Shown here: in pieces, positions 61,210-64,000 of the stretch | Layout of the letters: each line of letters opens with the position of its first letter | How positions within the stretch are numbered: the first letter of the stretch is position 1 | Assembly (NCBI RefSeq): GCF_050948175.1 | Contig: NC_135194.1 | Coordinates: 16,050,033 to 16,114,032, forward strand | From: Xylocopa sonorina | Lineage: Eukaryota > Arthropoda > Insecta > Hymenoptera > Apidae | Length of the DNA: 64,000 bases | Reading direction: 5' to 3' | Translations under genes and position numbers: made by a program | Notes under the pieces: model-generated | What the model saw: only the letters and a program-made list of their open reading frames with translations | Database searches by the model: none | What the model was told of the DNA's origin: nothing

Positions 61210-63623
61210 GGTCCCTGCTGACGGTGAACACTGGCCGTGGCAGCGGTTCGCTTCGAGAACAGTGAAAAGCGAGAGAGACAGAGACGGACGCGCGATAAGC
61301 GTGCGAACTCGCAGGCTACTTCGGAAAAAGAAAGAGGGAGAGGGCAGAACCGGCGCGGCTCTTGCTCGCTGAACGACACCCGGTCAACTCGGCAGCCTCG
61401 AAACGACTGACTGTCGTCGTCCCGTTGCGTCGATCGATCCTCGAAATCCAACCGTACACAATACGGAGAGCCGCGTGCACGGACTGCCGCGCGCCGCTCC
61501 GCTTCGCTCCGCTTTGCGCCGACACACACTCTCCTGGCCGTGTTTCGCGGTACACGGGACCAGTCACGAGCCAAGTGTATTTCGCGACCAATTATTCGAA
61601 GGACCAACGCGATCTTCCTTAGACAGTGGCTCTAAGGCCTTCGACGTACCCGCTTATTTTACTTGGAACAACTTTTCGGCTGATACGTTCCGCCGATCGT
61701 CGCACGTGTGTCCGGCGATTCACGCTCGCAGACACTCGGCGAAACGTGGGGTGAATAGGTACGAAGGGGAAGGTCGCACTCTCGAGCTTCTTTCTTCCTC
61801 TCGACGCGCGTCGAGAGGGGCGGAACGCGTGGACGGAATTAGAAGTCGGTTTCAGGAATGAAAGGATCCGCAGCTCGAGCATTGTTTAGCGCGTCCCACT
61901 CGACTGTTACCCAACTCCGATCCGCGAACCCATTCTTCGACCAGTTCGAGTTCCACGTTCCTATTTTCAAGGATGAAAGTCGAACGATCGTGGTTGCTGG
62001 CGACTTCGATCGCGGTTATCGATCGTCGAAGGTTGGACAACCAGGTGGCGCCTTATCGGAAGGACGCGTTCGAATACTGCGTACAATTGATAGCGGTGTC
62101 GGATCGATAGTTGGCTGAACGAAACGCACCAGGTAACCGAAGCATCTGCGTAGATGAACGACGTAGCCTCTGACGATGTCTCGCAACGCGGGAGTGCGAA
62201 ATTGCACCACTTGCGCCTCGTCGCGAAAACTCTCTGAGGGACATCGAGCGTTGTCGACTCTCTGAAATCGACGCTGCCGTTTCTAAACGGGATTTCGTTT
62301 CATTCAATCTTAGCGGGGGCGTTCGTCGGGTGTATTTTTAGTATCGTTGGTAGTAGACGCGTGCACGCGAAAATCCGTGCGAGTTGATCGTGAACCCGCA
62401 CGAGTCTGCCGTTACCACTCGAAAACGAAAAACTGGTCGCTGGCCGCGACATGTGTTCGACACACGAGCGCTAAACGAGCCGTAAACCCGAGCGGCGAGG
62501 GTCGTTTCCTGGACGAGCCGAGGGTCGCTCCCCGGAACATCTGTCGAGGGTCCCCGTATCGAAAAGGGTAGCCGACCTACGGCAATTTCGCGGGAACGTT
62601 CCGCACACCCGTTCGTGCACGCCTTCTTCTCCCACCAGGGGAGACGCCTAGGCCTCCGCGGTTTTTTCTTTTCCAACCGTGACGCGGCGCGGAGGAAATT
62701 TTCGAGCCGATGACTCATCGATGATACGCGGTTCTTCGCGATTCTTTATTGTCGCGCTCGGATGGTTCGTTAACGAACGTACACGCCGAGGAACTGTACG
62801 CGGAAAAAAACTGCCTGTTATCGCGCTGTTTGAATTGCGGCCGTTCGTAAATAATACATGCGCGCGTACACGTACGTGCACCGAGCCGATCGGCTGGTTT
62901 CGTTTCGTACCTCCGTGGCTTATCGAAATTCGATTATTTAAAAACACACTCGCCTAGCCGTGTATGAATATTCCACGCGTTCTATCGATAAATAGATTTC
63001 TTTTACCGTGCCGATGCGCACGTTGATAGGACACCTCCGATATCGCCGCGAAATTATAAATAATTCACCGTAGCGATGAATCATAGATCGTTAATGGATC
63101 GAGGAAGGAGTGCTGAGGACAGATAAAAAAGGCAAGTGAAAAGATCCAATTACAGGCCTCGCGAGTGGCAGGGGGCACCATGGAGTCTATCCTGTTAATA
63201 GGTCAACTTTTGGAAGACAGTCACGCGATATTTGCTTGGAAGGACACGGAATTTATTTGACCGTGGTAATTGCGGTCTTGTCGATGTTCGACGACTCGAA
63301 ACGAGCGAAATTGCGAGCGTGGCTTCGCGGGACGACCGGCTGGCACTCCTGGGAAATTCTTCCGATTCGCTCGTGGGACACGTGGGCGCGCATTGCACGC
63401 GTTGCTCCCGTGAACTCGATCGTTTCATGAGAGATAACCACCATCCGTGATCGATCTTTCATTTCATCGGTCCCGCGACCTTGCTCGAGGGTTCCTCGAG
63501 CGATGTTCTTCGCGGATCGACCAGATTCGTCCTTGACTCGTTCTCCCAGCAGCGAGACAGGCCGCGCGAGCAAGGAAATGGAAACGCATCGGTGGCATTC
63601 CGAATTTTCCAGGTCGGCGCCGC

Positions 63624-63657
<34 letters not shown>

Positions 63658-64000
63658 CTTTCTCTGTACGTGTATACGCGTGTACGTGGTAGCACGCGTG
63701 CTCACTTTGCGCATGTATTCGCGATACACATGTGTGGTACGTTTGTACCGTCTCAGGGCCGACGCTGTTGAGATACAATAGAAAAATGGGAGTTTCCGCG
63801 AGACAATGGGGAATACTCTCTTTTGTCAGGCGCAAGTCGAAGGTCCCCTCTTCCCTCCCTCTCTGTCTCGCTTCTTTTCTCACTTTCCGCCGGTCCACCG
63901 ATCTTCCGTCCCGCTCGCGCTTTATCGAGCACGAGTGCTCGTAGATATCCTCTTTAAAACCCCTCCGCGGAATCGAAACCGACCGGCAGACGTGACAATT
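61210..64000. other. Upstream region of the menorin-like gene, no gene seen
   Basis: The promoter of the menorin-like gene should lie in the first few hundred bases above 61209. No clear TATA box is visible there, and the CpG-rich character fits a TATA-less promoter. Further right is a CT-dinucleotide tract at 63627-63666. No convincing exon was found on either strand. Confidence 0.4.
63627..63666 (+). repeat. CT dinucleotide microsatellite
   Basis: About 40 bases of CT repeat with one CG interruption, followed by a GTGTATACGCGTGTACG purine-pyrimidine alternating stretch. Confidence 0.9.

Noticed and set aside
61172..61372. Plus-strand frame beginning with a signal-peptide-like leader (MRRLVAVLVTLF)
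   Set aside because: It is the exact antisense of menorin-like exon 1, whose minus-strand reading joins in phase to a conserved gene.

Overview
The window looks like nuclear DNA of an insect, most likely a hymenopteran such as a bee. The support is spliced genes with GT-AG introns from 64 bp to about 24 kb, a GC- and CpG-rich background with no CpG depletion, many short microsatellites, and two genes of animal type. The clade is an inference from composition and gene style, not from a database match. There is no bacterial operon structure, rRNA, tRNA or CRISPR array that I can support. Because stop codons are rare in CpG-rich DNA, long arginine- and serine-rich open frames occur by chance on both strands. 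I leave almost all of them out.

Two genes can be supported, both on the minus strand. At 54364-61209 lies a complete five-exon gene for a FAM151/menorin-family protein (DUF2181) of 321 residues. It has a signal peptide, many N-glycosylation sequons and a hydrophobic C-terminal tail suggesting a GPI anchor. All five exons join in frame at GT-AG junctions. At 21240-49643 lies the 5' part of a gene for a secreted PDGF/VEGF-type growth factor (Pvf-like). A large first coding exon (signal peptide plus a long charged, dibasic-rich region) joins in phase to a threonine-rich exon, then to an exon carrying six of the eight cysteines of the cystine-knot domain. The last part of the knot (the CxC end) was not found and probably lies further left or off the window.

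Layout, left to right. 1-21239: no supported exon (intergenic or 3' intron of the Pvf-like gene). 21240-23776: two Pvf-like exons and a 2-kb intron. 23777-48194: the 24.4-kb intron of that gene. Near its middle, at about 34800-38430, sits an AT-rich island unlike everything around it. 48195-49643: first Pvf-like coding exon. 49644-53327: intergenic and promoter-proximal DNA. About 53328-61209: menorin-like gene with a putative 3' UTR. 61210-64000: its upstream region.

The AT-rich island is the most unusual part. It holds a TATA-like box, a minisatellite with an exact 10-bp period, two diverged direct copies of a structured element, a small insertion with 21-bp terminal inverted repeats inside the first copy, and several further hairpins. 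The two copies share two long stem-loops. Where their stems differ, several substitutions are paired (G-C to A-T, T-A to G-C, C-G to T-A, T-A to C-G), so base pairing has been kept while sequence changed. This suggests a structured RNA or a fold-back mobile repeat family that I cannot assign to a known class.
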